Shown piece after piece: positions 32,999 through 41,917 of a DNA stretch of 64,000 nt. The stretch's first letter is position 1, and each line of letters starts with the position of its first letter. The stretch is taken from the NCBI RefSeq assembly GCF_035282405.1, contig NZ_JAYKBP010000002.1, forward strand, positions 434,001 to 498,000, in the 5' to 3' direction. A program made the position numbers and the translations under genes. Source of the stretch: Parvimonas sp035282405. GTDB lineage: Bacteria; Bacillota; Clostridia; Tissierellales; Peptoniphilaceae. The notes beneath the pieces were generated by a model that saw only the letters and a list, made by a program, of their open reading frames with translations, did not search any database and was not told the origin of the DNA.

Positions 32999-33842
32999 AA
33001 ATATCCTTCCTCATATTCAAAACAGCTTCTCTTGTATAGTGAGCAAATCTTTCTTCGCCGTCTTCAAATTTTTGATAGTATTTTATAATTCCTCTTGAAG
33101 AGTTTACAACTCCGCCATTAAAGTCATTCAAATAAGTTCTGATGTCTTCCGCTTTTGCACCTTGTGCTCCATATCCAGGTAATAAAAAGAAAATATTTTT
33201 ATATCTTTCTCTTATCTTCTTAGCTTCTTCGCTATGAGTCGCTCCTACGACAAATCCCAAAGGAGAATATCCACATTCAGAAGTTAATTCATCAGCAAAT
33301 TTCTTAAGTTCATCTCCAACTTTGAAGTATAGAGCTTCTCCGTTATAATCAAGACATTCAATATCCTTTGCTCCCTCATTTGAAGTTCTAAGTAAAACGA
33401 AAACTCCCTTTTCTCCGATTTTTAAATAATCTAAATAAGGTGTGATACTGTCCATTCCCATATATGGATTAAGAGTTATAAAGTCTGCTTCAAACTCTCC
33501 TTTAAAATGTGCCTTTGCATATTCCTTTGCAGTACTTGCAATATCCCCTCTTTTAACATCTCCGATACCTAAAAGTCCCTTTTCTTTAAGATATCTTAAA
33601 GTTCTTTGATAAGCAATAAGGCCTTCAAGTCCGTTTGCTTCATAATATGCAATTTGTGGTTTGTAGATTGCTACAATATCACTTGTTGCATCAATTATTG
33701 TCTTATTATATTCAAAAATTATATCTGAAATTTTTTCGTGCTTTTCTTTAATATAATTTGGAATATAGTCTAAATGGCTATCAAGTCCTACACAAACAAA
33801 CCCTTTTTCTTTTACTGCTTCATATAATCTATCTATTATCAT
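32988..33842 (-). CDS. pyrF: Orotidine 5'-phosphate decarboxylase (type 2)
   Basis: 284 residues, the longer subfamily-2 form. It decarboxylates OMP to UMP. Marks: V-G-L-D-S-H near 18-23, Y-K-P-Q-I-A-Y-Y near 61, and G-D-V-K-R-G-D-I catalytic triad near 98-105. It overlaps pyrK by 11 nt and pyrC by one base, so the operon is tightly coupled. Confidence 0.95.
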   Translation of the reverse strand: MIIDRLYEAVKEKGFVCVGLDSHLDYIPNYIKEKHEKISDIIFEYNKTIIDATSDIVAIYKPQIAYYEANGLEGLIAYQRTLRYLKEKGLLGIGDVKRGDIASTAKEYAKAHFKGEFEADFITLNPYMGMDSITPYLDYLKIGEKGVFVLLRTSNEGAKDIECLDYNGEALYFKVGDELKKFADELTSECGYSPLGFVVGATHSEEAKKIRERYKNIFFLLPGYGAQGAKAEDIRTYLNDFNGGVVNSSRGIIKYYQKFEDGEERFAHYTREAVLNMRKDIYGE

Positions 33843-35029
33843 TAAAATTCTCCTTTATACTTAATTTCTCCTGCTTTAATTGTCATAAGCACTTCTCCGT
33901 AAAGTTCCATTTTATCAAAAGGTGTATTTTTTGCTTTTGATGCAAATTTACTTGAATCTACAACAATTTTTTTATCAGTATCAACTATAACCAAATCTGC
34001 AAAATATCCCTCTTTTAAAAGACCTTTTTTAATTCCCATTAAATTAGCTCCCCCATAGGACATTACTTTTGACAAAGTTCTTATGTCGATATTTCTCTCT
34101 TTAACTAATTTTGTATTACAAATCGCAAATGCAGTTTCAAGTCCGACAAGTCCCGGACTTCCATTCGCCTTATCCTCTGCAGTATGTGGCGCATGATCCG
34201 TTGCAATCGCATCAACAGTTCCATCCACAATTCCATCTATTAGAGCTTCAACATCAGCTTTTGTTCTTATTGGCGGATTTACTCTGTAAGAATTATCCCA
34301 AAGTGCAATATGATGCGGAGTTATTTCACAAGTAACCTTTACTCCCTCTTTTTTTCCACGTCTTACAGCTTCCAAAGAGTCAATTGTACTAACATGGCAA
34401 AGATGAATTCTTCCACCCAATCTCTTTGCAAGATAAACATCTCTTAAAGTCATAAGGTCTTCTGCTATTCTATAATCAATTGGAGAAAGTTCACTTTCTG
34501 CATGTATCATTATGATTTTATCGTATTTTTTCGCCTCTAAAATCGCTCTATACATTGTAGTTTCGGAAAGCACACCTTTACCGTCGTCGGATAAAAATTT
34601 TGCATTTTTAAATTTTGAATAGTCAACTAAATTTTTTCCGTCAAAATTTTCAGTAACTGCGACTATCTGATTTATATCTACTAAATCTAATTCCTTTGCT
34701 CTCTTCATTATATAGTTATAAGTTTCTAAATCACTGCAAATAGGCTTTGTATTTGCCATTGTATTTACAGTTGTATATCCGCCTCTTAAAGCTGAAAGTG
34801 AGCCTGTTTTTAAATCTTCCTTATAAGTAAAACCCGGATCTCTAAAATGCACATGCAAATCTACAAATGCAGGCATAACAGTCTTTCCTTTTGCATCTAT
34901 AATTTCATAACTTTCATCGAAACTTAAATTTTCACCAATTTCTACAATCTTTCCGTCTTCAATCTTTATTTCTCCGACTCTATTTATATCTTTATCCACT
35001 AGGATTGCATTTTTAACTATTTTTTTCAC
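33842..35029 (-). CDS. pyrC: Dihydroorotase
   Basis: 395 residues, amidohydrolase closing carbamoyl aspartate to dihydroorotate. Metal ligands: D-L-H-V-H-F-R-D near 57-64, H-A-E near 171, H-V-S near 219, and A-T-D-H-A-P-H near 283. The start is a GTG at 35029, supported by GGAGGACATA; the frame extends 10 codons upstream with no site. It overlaps pyrI by 17 nt. Confidence 0.93.
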   Translation of the reverse strand: MKKIVKNAILVDKDINRVGEIKIEDGKIVEIGENLSFDESYEIIDAKGKTVMPAFVDLHVHFRDPGFTYKEDLKTGSLSALRGGYTTVNTMANTKPICSDLETYNYIMKRAKELDLVDINQIVAVTENFDGKNLVDYSKFKNAKFLSDDGKGVLSETTMYRAILEAKKYDKIIMIHAESELSPIDYRIAEDLMTLRDVYLAKRLGGRIHLCHVSTIDSLEAVRRGKKEGVKVTCEITPHHIALWDNSYRVNPPIRTKADVEALIDGIVDGTVDAIATDHAPHTAEDKANGSPGLVGLETAFAICNTKLVKERNIDIRTLSKVMSYGGANLMGIKKGLLKEGYFADLVIVDTDKKIVVDSSKFASKAKNTPFDKMELYGEVLMTIKAGEIKYKGEF

Positions 35030-35456
35030 TATGTCCTCCACAAGAATATAAATTATCACAGTAATTACATCTATAAATTCCCTTTTCTCTATTAACTAAT
35101 ATAAATTTATTCTGAACATTTTCGTGGCAAGTTATACAACGTGGATTTTTACATTTTATAAAACCCTCTACCTTTTCAGGTAAAATCATTGAAAGTTTTT
35201 CTTTGATTTTTTCATTTTCAATGATATTTATAGTTAAATTTCTATCTATCAAACCTAAAATTGCTAGGTCAATATCCATTACATTTTCAATTTTTATCAT
35301 ATCTTTTTTGCCATATTTTTTAGAATCGGCATTCATTATAAGTGCAACTGTAAAATCTGCACTATCCAATTCTAAAAGTTTAAAAATTTCATAACCAAGA
35401 CCCGGTTTAATATGGTCTATTACAATTCCATTTGAAATACTATTAATATTTAACAT
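35013..35456 (-). CDS. pyrI: Aspartate carbamoyltransferase regulatory subunit
   Basis: 147 residues. N-terminal allosteric domain (S-N-G-I-V-I-D-H-I-K-P-G) and a zinc domain with C-x5-C (C-K-N-P-R-C) and a later C-N-Y-C. It makes PyrB sensitive to CTP/ATP. Rare in Bacilli but found in Clostridia and relatives. Its start shares a base with the pyrB stop. Confidence 0.93.
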   Translation of the reverse strand: MLNINSISNGIVIDHIKPGLGYEIFKLLELDSADFTVALIMNADSKKYGKKDMIKIENVMDIDLAILGLIDRNLTINIIENEKIKEKLSMILPEKVEGFIKCKNPRCITCHENVQNKFILVNREKGIYRCNYCDNLYSCGGHSEKNS

Positions 35457-36376
35457 TATTTTACCTCCAATAATTTTAAGATTAATGCCATTCTGATTAT
35501 CATACCGAATTTAACTTGATTAAAATACTTTGCTCTAGGGTCTGAATCCACTTCTGTCGCAATTTCATTTACTCTTGGCAATGGGTGAAGAATTATCATA
35601 TCATCCTTTGCAGTTTTCAACTTTTTATTATCTAAAATGTAAGTATCTTTAAGTCTTACATAATCAGCCTCATTGAAAAATCTTTCCCTTTGAACTCTTG
35701 TCATATATAGAATATCAAGTTTATCCATAACTTCTTCTATTGTTCTAACTTCAATAAACTCAACATTATGGTCATTTAGATACACCTTAATATATTCTGG
35801 AATAACAAGCTCACCCGGTGAAATAAAGATGAATTTATTTCCCTTAAACTTTGAAAGAGTCTTAACTAGTGAGTGAACAGTTCTTCCGAATTTTAAGTCC
35901 CCACAAAGACCGATAGTCATATTTTCCAAACTTTTCTTATATTGTGAAATTGTAAGTAAATCTGTAAGAGTTTGAGTTGGATGTTGATGTCCACCGTCTC
36001 CCGCATTAATAAAAGGAACAAGTGTTACTTCTTTTGCAAGCTCTGCAGAACCCTCGTGTGGATGACGCATAGCTATAATATCTGAATAACAACCCACTGT
36101 TTTTATTGTATCTTGTAGGCTTTCTCCCTTAGTTGCTGATGAAACTTTAGGATCCGGAACAGTTATACAACTTCCACCAAGTCTAAGCATTGCAGATTCA
36201 AAACTCAATCTCGTTCTTGTTGAAGGTTCAAAGAACAATGATGCCAAAATCTTTCCTCTACATTTTTCTGAAAATTTTTCAGGATTATTATAAATCTCAG
36301 CTCCTAACTCCATAAGTTCAAGTAACTCTTCACACGAAAAGTCCTCACTACTAACTAAATTTCTAAATTTGTTCAT
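35456..36376 (-). CDS. pyrB: Aspartate carbamoyltransferase catalytic subunit
   Basis: 306 residues. Carbamoyl-phosphate loop F-F-E-P-S-T-R-T-R near 48-56, H-P-T-Q-T-L near 132, T-R-V-Q-R-E-R near 225, and H-P-L-P-R near 262. It commits carbamoyl phosphate to pyrimidines. First enzyme gene of the operon, preceded by AGGAGG and the attenuator. The partner carAB genes are not in this window. Confidence 0.96.
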   Translation of the reverse strand: MNKFRNLVSSEDFSCEELLELMELGAEIYNNPEKFSEKCRGKILASLFFEPSTRTRLSFESAMLRLGGSCITVPDPKVSSATKGESLQDTIKTVGCYSDIIAMRHPHEGSAELAKEVTLVPFINAGDGGHQHPTQTLTDLLTISQYKKSLENMTIGLCGDLKFGRTVHSLVKTLSKFKGNKFIFISPGELVIPEYIKVYLNDHNVEFIEVRTIEEVMDKLDILYMTRVQRERFFNEADYVRLKDTYILDNKKLKTAKDDMIILHPLPRVNEIATEVDSDPRAKYFNQVKFGMIIRMALILKLLEVK

Positions 36377-36412
36377 ACCATTCCTCCTACTAGGTCATTT
36401 TGTCATAAACAC

Positions 36413-36442
36413 AAAAAAAGGAAATAACTAAAAGTTATTTCC
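36413..36442 (-). terminator. Attenuator of the pyr operon
   Basis: 10-bp perfect stem GGAAATAACT/AGTTATTTCC (36420-36429, 36433-36442) and a run of seven T on the minus strand, between the leader ORF and pyrB. The leader stop codon falls inside the 5' arm. Readthrough must occur for pyrB expression. Confidence 0.9.
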
Positions 36443-36695
36443 TAAAATTAAAATTATTAAAGAAAAATATTGAATAAAATTGGAAACAAAGCTCCTTTAA
36501 AAAGCCTTTTACAACTTGAATATTAGGAAACTTTGTCTTTTTAAAACAAAAACCGGAAATACATTTTATAAAAAATGGATTACCGGCTAAATTACCAAAA
36601 TTATTAAAAAGAGAAAATTTAAGAACAAAAACAGAAAAGTCAATCAAACAATTTTTACCAATATTAAAAACCGACATTTTAACTGTACTTGTCAT
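36435..36695 (-). CDS. Phe-rich pyr leader peptide
   Basis: 86 codons beginning at an ATG that follows GGAGGTAAATTTT. About one residue in five is Phe, so the transcript is packed with U runs. The stop TAA lies inside the terminator 5' arm. It starts about 30 nt after the promoter -10 and has no recognised domain. This is the architecture of the E. coli pyrL leader, in which low UTP stalls RNA polymerase in U runs, letting the ribosome catch up and block the terminator. Here it is inferred. Confidence 0.75.
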   Translation of the reverse strand: MTSTVKMSVFNIGKNCLIDFSVFVLKFSLFNNFGNLAGNPFFIKCISGFCFKKTKFPNIQVVKGFLKELCFQFYSIFFFNNFNFRK

Positions 36696-36726
36696 AAAAT
36701 TTACCTCCGTCAATTTTTCTTTGACT

Positions 36727-36755
36727 ATTATACAATAATAAAAATATAAAGTCAA
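36727..36755 (-). promoter_or_regulatory. Promoter of the pyr operon
   Basis: Minus-strand TTGACT (36750-36755), 17-bp spacer, TATAAT (36727-36732), about 30 nt before the leader start codon. No PyrR-binding-loop motif is visible between promoter and pyrB. Confidence 0.85.
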
Positions 36756-36774
36756 TACTTTTTTAAAAGTTTCA

Positions 36775-36832
36775 CAAAAAAACTCCACCAATTTGATGGA
36801 GTCAAGGTATAGACAAAGTATAAAATTTGTCT
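36775..36832 (-). terminator. Terminator after the immunity gene, with a second hairpin
   Basis: ACTCCA/TGGAGT stem (36782-36787, 36797-36802) with T run on the minus strand, plus a GACAAA/TTTGTC hairpin at 36811-36830. The latter shares TAGACAAAGTATAA with the mosaic repeat near 15950. Confidence 0.65.
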
Positions 36833-36961
36833 GCACAAAAAAAGAAATTAATGGTTCAGTAACTAAATTTATTATTTCAAAATATATGCCTTTACATTTG
36901 TTTTTTCAGAACAATTTTATCACAAATTAATTTTGCGAATGTAAAAACTTCATTATTATTG

Positions 36962-37852
36962 TTATTTATTAACTACTTTAACCGACTTAACAAATTTTTT
37001 AAAATCTTTCTTTATTTTTTCTTGCAAATCTAATGGAGTATTTACTAAATCAATTTCAAATGTAAGCTCTAAAACTTCTTCTCCATCTTTATATAAGTAT
37101 GAATGTTTTTCTATCTTTTTATTTTTTCCAGAAACTTCTACATAGTATTCTTTATCGTCAATCTCTTTATACTTAAATGATTTTAAATCCCCATGCCATC
37201 TTGTCCATGTTTTTTTTATATCTTCACTTGAAAAACTTTCATATGCAGTATCTATCATAAATCCTATATAGTTATTTTCATATTCTTCATGAATATATAT
37301 TTGATAAGCATCTGTATGTCCATCTTCTATATCAATATATTCATCAGGAAGTAGCTTATAACTAACTTTTGAATCATCTGCGGTTTCAAATCCACCATTC
37401 TTAGAAATATTTTTAAAATCTATATCCTTAGCATTTAATGCTAAATTACGTACAGTTTCTCCCAACACTTCCGGATTGACTGGTAACAATAACTCTACAA
37501 TATTATTAGAATTCTTACTTCCAATATATCCTTTCCCAATACTAACCCAAAGTTCAACCTTAATCTTATCATCATATTTTAAAACCTCTATGAATTTATA
37601 TTTTTTACAAAATGTGTTGTAAGATTTTATTCCTGTTACTGCCCAAAAATCTTTTTTAGAATTTTTATGTTTTGAATTTTCTGAATATTCTAATTTAGTT
37701 AATATCTCTTTCCCAAACTCTGTATTAGTCATTGTATGTGAATAAATTTTATCTTGATATTGACTTACCCATAATCCCCTTTCATCTCTTATATCATGTA
37801 TTATTAATATATTATCACCTAAATGGATTGATACACTTGCCTTTGATATCAT
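36962..37852 (-). CDS. Putative two-domain immunity protein of the LXG toxin
   Basis: 296 residues, no signal peptide. The first part (about 60-140) contains W-A-V-T-G-I-K-S-Y-N-T-F and L-L-P-V-N-P-E-V-L-G-E-T, which resembles the CdiI/DUF1436 immunity family. The last 150 residues look like a separate beta-rich domain (Y-I-D-I-E-D-G-H, W-T-R-W-H-G-D-L). The gene starts 2 nt after the toxin stop, and the toxin's last codons GGAGGAAAT act as its ribosome binding site. That tight coupling is typical of toxin-immunity pairs. Confidence 0.65.
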   Translation of the reverse strand: MISKASVSIHLGDNILIIHDIRDERGLWVSQYQDKIYSHTMTNTEFGKEILTKLEYSENSKHKNSKKDFWAVTGIKSYNTFCKKYKFIEVLKYDDKIKVELWVSIGKGYIGSKNSNNIVELLLPVNPEVLGETVRNLALNAKDIDFKNISKNGGFETADDSKVSYKLLPDEYIDIEDGHTDAYQIYIHEEYENNYIGFMIDTAYESFSSEDIKKTWTRWHGDLKSFKYKEIDDKEYYVEVSGKNKKIEKHSYLYKDGEEVLELTFEIDLVNTPLDLQEKIKKDFKKFVKSVKVVNK

Positions 37853-37854
37853 TT

Positions 37855-39903
37855 TTAATTTCCTCCAACTATTATTTTTAATATTATATTGTTCTTATTT
37901 GCATATTCAATTGCATTGTTAATACAATTTATTTGACTTTCATTAAGAGTTACATTTGGAACTACTACTTCTAAGCATTTAAATGAATAATCTTCCGGAT
38001 TAACTCTATTACCATTCATTCTACCTTTTTCAAAATTAATTAACTTATTAATATCATTTTTAATGGTATATTCCAATCTCTTCCCAGTTAGATAAGATTT
38101 TGCTGATAAATTCCTACTTTTTATACTAGTTATTGTTCTATTTTCTATTCTATCAATACCAGGAAAATTATGTCCTAAATTATTATTCCCCTCCATTCGA
38201 TCAATTTTTATTCCTCTTTCAAATTTATCTTTAAACCACATTCTCGCTTTTAATTTTAATTTTCCTACAACTGTATTAAGTTTTAAAAATGAATTGTCTA
38301 CTGTAAAACTTTTATACACTTTAATCTTGCCATTAGCATCAATATATTTCCATATCTGAGATCCATCTTTAAATTTTTCAATTTTTAAGCTTCCTCCCTT
38401 TTCAAACCAATTTTTTGGTATTGGGGCATTTTTTGGCTTATTATCAGATATAAACTTTGTAACTTTTCCAGGATTATCTAATTTTAATTTTTCCCAGCTA
38501 TTAAAATCTTTTACTTCTATTGGTTTTTCTACAATGTTATCACTCAATTCTACTGGCTTTTCAGGAATATTCTCTTTCGCTACATTCGGCTTATCAGTAA
38601 TGTTTTCTTTTACTTCTATTGGTTTTTCAATAGCTTTACTATTCAAGGTAAATTTACCAGCATATTTGGAACCATAATATGCTCCTAGCATGGAAGCTAG
38701 AAACTGTCCAATTCTTGCATTTTCTTCTGAAAATCCAAGTTGTTTCAGTCCATAATAGCCAACCTTTCCTCCAACCCATGCTCCTGCACTTCCTGCTAAA
38801 AATTGAAAACCTCCTTTAACAATACTATTTGTTTTTCCTATTGGTATAAGTATTGATGAACCTTTTGTAAAAATCTGTCCAGTTCCATGGTACAATTTGT
38901 CATTCCCTAAAAATACAGTATCTCTTATAGGATTAATAGCACCTGTTTTGTTATCTCCTAAAGAGCCATAAATTACATCTTGACCAGCTTCTGTCATATT
39001 AGATACTGAATATGCTACTGTTCCTGTTCCACATATTTTCCCAGCAAGTACTACTAATGGCGTTGCTGATCCTCCTGTTGCTACTATTGCTGCTGTTCCA
39101 ACTAAAAGTGTAAGTCCTCCAACAATTAAGTTTTTTATACCTTTATTTCTTCTCTCTTTTGCGAAAATTTGTTCCCATCTAACTTTGTCTCTTTTGTCTG
39201 CCTCTTCTATTATATTTTTCCTATTGGAAAGATATCTATTAGAATTGTCAAAGGCAATAGCTAATTCTTTTGCAAAGTCTATTTTGGCTAAATCTCCTGA
39301 TTGGTAGGTGCTTATATCACGAGCTTTATTGCTATAGTTTTCCATGAAATTTCTTGTAGATACCAATAACTCCTTAAAAAGCTTTAAATCTTGTGATTGA
39401 TGCAATTTCTCATATGAAACTATTCTGCTATTAAGAGTGTCTAACCCACTAATTAAAAAATTATAGTTAGAAATCATAGTATCATGGCTATTTCCACTGT
39501 AACTTATTAAGTCAGAAACTTTATTTTTTGTTGCTACTAGTAAATCTATCTGATTTGCAAAATTACTTCTAGAATAGGACAATTCATTCCTTAAGTTTAC
39601 GAAAGTTTGTTCAGAGAGCTTTGATTTGGAATCACTATCGACATTATAGTACCCATCTTTATATAACAGTAAAGAATAAGCATAATCCTGAATTAAATTT
39701 TGCATTGAAACTAACAAAGTCCCGTGAACTTCATATAGATATACTTTAATGCTATCCATTGTCTCTCCCTTAAGAGAAGAGTCATCAGAAAAATTTTTAA
39801 TTGCTTCCATAAGATTTTTTATTGAATTATTCCAAATTGCTATAGAATTAGAGAGTTCTCTTTGAACATTGGCTATATCTTCAAAATGAATTTTATATTC
39901 CAC
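37855..39903 (-). CDS. LXG-domain type VII secreted nuclease toxin
   Basis: 682 residues. N-terminal LXG domain about 1-240 with L-K-G at 44-46 and mostly helical. A Gly-rich hydrophobic stretch near 255-285 and another near 355-400 may help entry. Four K-P-x-E-V/L-type repeats (about 425-465) link to a C-terminal domain with N-F-P-G-I-D-R-I and T-S-I-K-S-R-N-L-S-A-K-S-Y, a signature of CdiA/Rhs restriction-fold endonuclease toxins. Starts at GTG 39903. Upstream is a terminator, so it has its own promoter; no partner genes are adjacent. Confidence 0.83.
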   Translation of the reverse strand: MEYKIHFEDIANVQRELSNSIAIWNNSIKNLMEAIKNFSDDSSLKGETMDSIKVYLYEVHGTLLVSMQNLIQDYAYSLLLYKDGYYNVDSDSKSKLSEQTFVNLRNELSYSRSNFANQIDLLVATKNKVSDLISYSGNSHDTMISNYNFLISGLDTLNSRIVSYEKLHQSQDLKLFKELLVSTRNFMENYSNKARDISTYQSGDLAKIDFAKELAIAFDNSNRYLSNRKNIIEEADKRDKVRWEQIFAKERRNKGIKNLIVGGLTLLVGTAAIVATGGSATPLVVLAGKICGTGTVAYSVSNMTEAGQDVIYGSLGDNKTGAINPIRDTVFLGNDKLYHGTGQIFTKGSSILIPIGKTNSIVKGGFQFLAGSAGAWVGGKVGYYGLKQLGFSEENARIGQFLASMLGAYYGSKYAGKFTLNSKAIEKPIEVKENITDKPNVAKENIPEKPVELSDNIVEKPIEVKDFNSWEKLKLDNPGKVTKFISDNKPKNAPIPKNWFEKGGSLKIEKFKDGSQIWKYIDANGKIKVYKSFTVDNSFLKLNTVVGKLKLKARMWFKDKFERGIKIDRMEGNNNLGHNFPGIDRIENRTITSIKSRNLSAKSYLTGKRLEYTIKNDINKLINFEKGRMNGNRVNPEDYSFKCLEVVVPNVTLNESQINCINNAIEYANKNNIILKIIVGGN

Positions 39904-40030
39904 TTCAATATCCCCCTATCTATCATAAACTAAAAATCCTTTTCAACTTACTATGTAAACATATTAGTTAAATTAAGTTTTGAAACTAACATATATTTAT
40001 TATATCATTAATATATAAATAAAGATACAA

Positions 40031-40060
40031 AAAAGAGAAGAAATTAATAAATTTCTTCTC
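40031..40060 (-). terminator. Terminator of the nucleotide-sugar operon
   Basis: 11-bp perfect stem GAGAAGAAATT/AATTTCTTCTC (40035-40045, 40050-40060), with an A run at 40029-40034 that reads as T on the minus strand. Confidence 0.88.
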
Positions 40061-40088
40061 AGTTTGACTACAAATTAGTGGAATATTT

Positions 40089-41915
40089 CTACTTATTCAA
40101 CAAGTCCGGTTTAAATGTCGGAACCATATCTTTTAAGATGTCTGTAATATCTTTTTTGTCCAGAGTGTTTTTAACTTTATCAAGTCTTTCAAGTCCATCT
40201 TTTAGAGCTTCTACATTGTGAACTATCGGTTTTTCTATAAATATTTTTTCGTAGTCAGTTGCTACTGAATTTTCCATATTTAATAGTAATTCTTCATAAA
40301 GTTTTTCTCCGGGTCTAAGTCCTGTAATTTTAATGTCTATGTCTTTATAAGGTTCAAAGCCTGAAAGTCTAATAAGGTTCTTTGCCAAGTCAAGAATTTT
40401 AACAGGCTCACCCATATCAAGTATAAAGATTTCTCCCCCTTTAGCAATTGCCCCCGCTTGTAATACAAGTTGGCAAGCTTCAGGGATTGTCATAAAGTAT
40501 CTTATTATATCTTCGTGAGTAACTGTAACAGGTCCACCCTCTTTTATTTGATTTATGAAAAGCGGAATTACAGATCCGTTTGAACCCAAAACATTTCCAA
40601 ATCTAACAGCGACAAATTCTGTTTTAGATTTTTCATTATATGTTTGAACTAACATTTCGCAAATTCTCTTTGTTGTTCCCATTACAGATGTAGGATTTAC
40701 AGCCTTATCTGTTGAAATCAAAACAAATTTTGAAACATTGTGCTTATCACAGGCTCTTATAACATTTAGAGTTCCAAAAACATTGTTTTTAATTGCAGAA
40801 GTTGAGCTGTTTTCCATAAGTGGAACATGTTTATGAGCTGCTGCGTGAAATACTACATCAGGTTTATATTTTCCAAATATTATATCCATTCTTTCAGCAT
40901 CTCTTATTGATTCAATTTCTACAACCAAATCTAAATCTTTATAATGTCTTACAAGTTCCATTTGAATTTCATAGGCATTATTTTCATAGATGTCTAAAAT
41001 TATCAATTTTTTTGGACTAAATTTTGCTATTTGTCTACAAAGCTCAGAACCGATTGAACCGCCCCCGCCTGTTACCAAGACAGTTTTATTTTTCAAGAAA
41101 TCATTTAGTACTTCCTGATCTAATTTAACTTCATCACGTCCAAGCAAGTCTCCAATTTCAACATCTCTTAAATCTCTTATATTTAATTTTTGATCATCAA
41201 TTAATTCATACATTCCAGGAATTATTTTTATCTTCATAGATAATTTTGAGCAAATATCTGAAATATCTTGTTGAATTTCTCTGTTAGCTGAAGGCATTGC
41301 CAAAATAACTTCATCTATTCTAAATTCACTAATAGCTGAAATAATTTTTTCTTTTCCTCCAAGAACGGGAATTCCTAAAATTTCTGTTCCTACCTTGTTT
41401 TTATCATCGTCGATAAAAGCTACAACCTTATAACCTAATTCCTTATGTTTTCTAAGTTCATTAAGAACTAAAACACCTGCATCTCCTGCTCCAATAATTA
41501 AAACTCTTTTAAGTTTTTCAACAGGAATTGAAAAAACTAAATTTTTTCTAGCCTTTGAAAGATATCTCGTACCTGTAACAAAAAACATATCAATTACGAA
41601 AACAAGTGCCATAACACTTCTTGGAAATCCTACATTCCTTGATATTAAAAGGATTCCAGTTAGAACATTCGCGACAACTATTGCCATAAAAATTCTAAAC
41701 AACTCTTTAAAATCTGCATATCTCCACATTATTCTGTATAAACCAAAGAGGGCAAAAACTACAATTTTGATTAAAACTATAGGAATTATCCATTTGCTAT
41801 ACATATACCAATAATGTGCAGGAATTTTCCAATCAAACTTTAATAGAAAACCCAAATAGTAACAAAGATTTATAATTATAATATCCAATATTATTAAAAA
41901 TATTTTTCTTATCAT
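40089..41915 (-). CDS. Membrane UDP-sugar 4,6-dehydratase (CapD/PglF/WbpM family)
   Basis: 608 residues. Four membrane helices fill about the first 115 residues, then a CoA-binding-like domain (I-I-G-A-G-D-A-G-V near 140) and a SDR catalytic domain (V-T-G-G-G-G-S-I-G near 282-290, S-T-D-K-A-V-N-P-T, M-G-T-T-K). The Met in place of the usual catalytic Tyr is normal for this class. It should convert UDP-GlcNAc to the 4-keto-6-deoxy sugar for surface glycans. It lies 2 nt after galU. Confidence 0.92.
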   Translation of the reverse strand: MIRKIFLIILDIIIINLCYYLGFLLKFDWKIPAHYWYMYSKWIIPIVLIKIVVFALFGLYRIMWRYADFKELFRIFMAIVVANVLTGILLISRNVGFPRSVMALVFVIDMFFVTGTRYLSKARKNLVFSIPVEKLKRVLIIGAGDAGVLVLNELRKHKELGYKVVAFIDDDKNKVGTEILGIPVLGGKEKIISAISEFRIDEVILAMPSANREIQQDISDICSKLSMKIKIIPGMYELIDDQKLNIRDLRDVEIGDLLGRDEVKLDQEVLNDFLKNKTVLVTGGGGSIGSELCRQIAKFSPKKLIILDIYENNAYEIQMELVRHYKDLDLVVEIESIRDAERMDIIFGKYKPDVVFHAAAHKHVPLMENSSTSAIKNNVFGTLNVIRACDKHNVSKFVLISTDKAVNPTSVMGTTKRICEMLVQTYNEKSKTEFVAVRFGNVLGSNGSVIPLFINQIKEGGPVTVTHEDIIRYFMTIPEACQLVLQAGAIAKGGEIFILDMGEPVKILDLAKNLIRLSGFEPYKDIDIKITGLRPGEKLYEELLLNMENSVATDYEKIFIEKPIVHNVEALKDGLERLDKVKNTLDKKDITDILKDMVPTFKPDLLNK

Positions 41916-41917
41916 TA

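Noticed and set aside
36377..36730. PyrR-binding attenuator loop in the pyr leader
   Set aside because: No match to the PyrR loop consensus seen by eye, whereas a coupled leader ORF fits.
36695..36836. Extension of the pyr leader frame upstream of 36695
   Set aside because: It would start before the -10 box of the promoter, and no ribosome binding site supports it.
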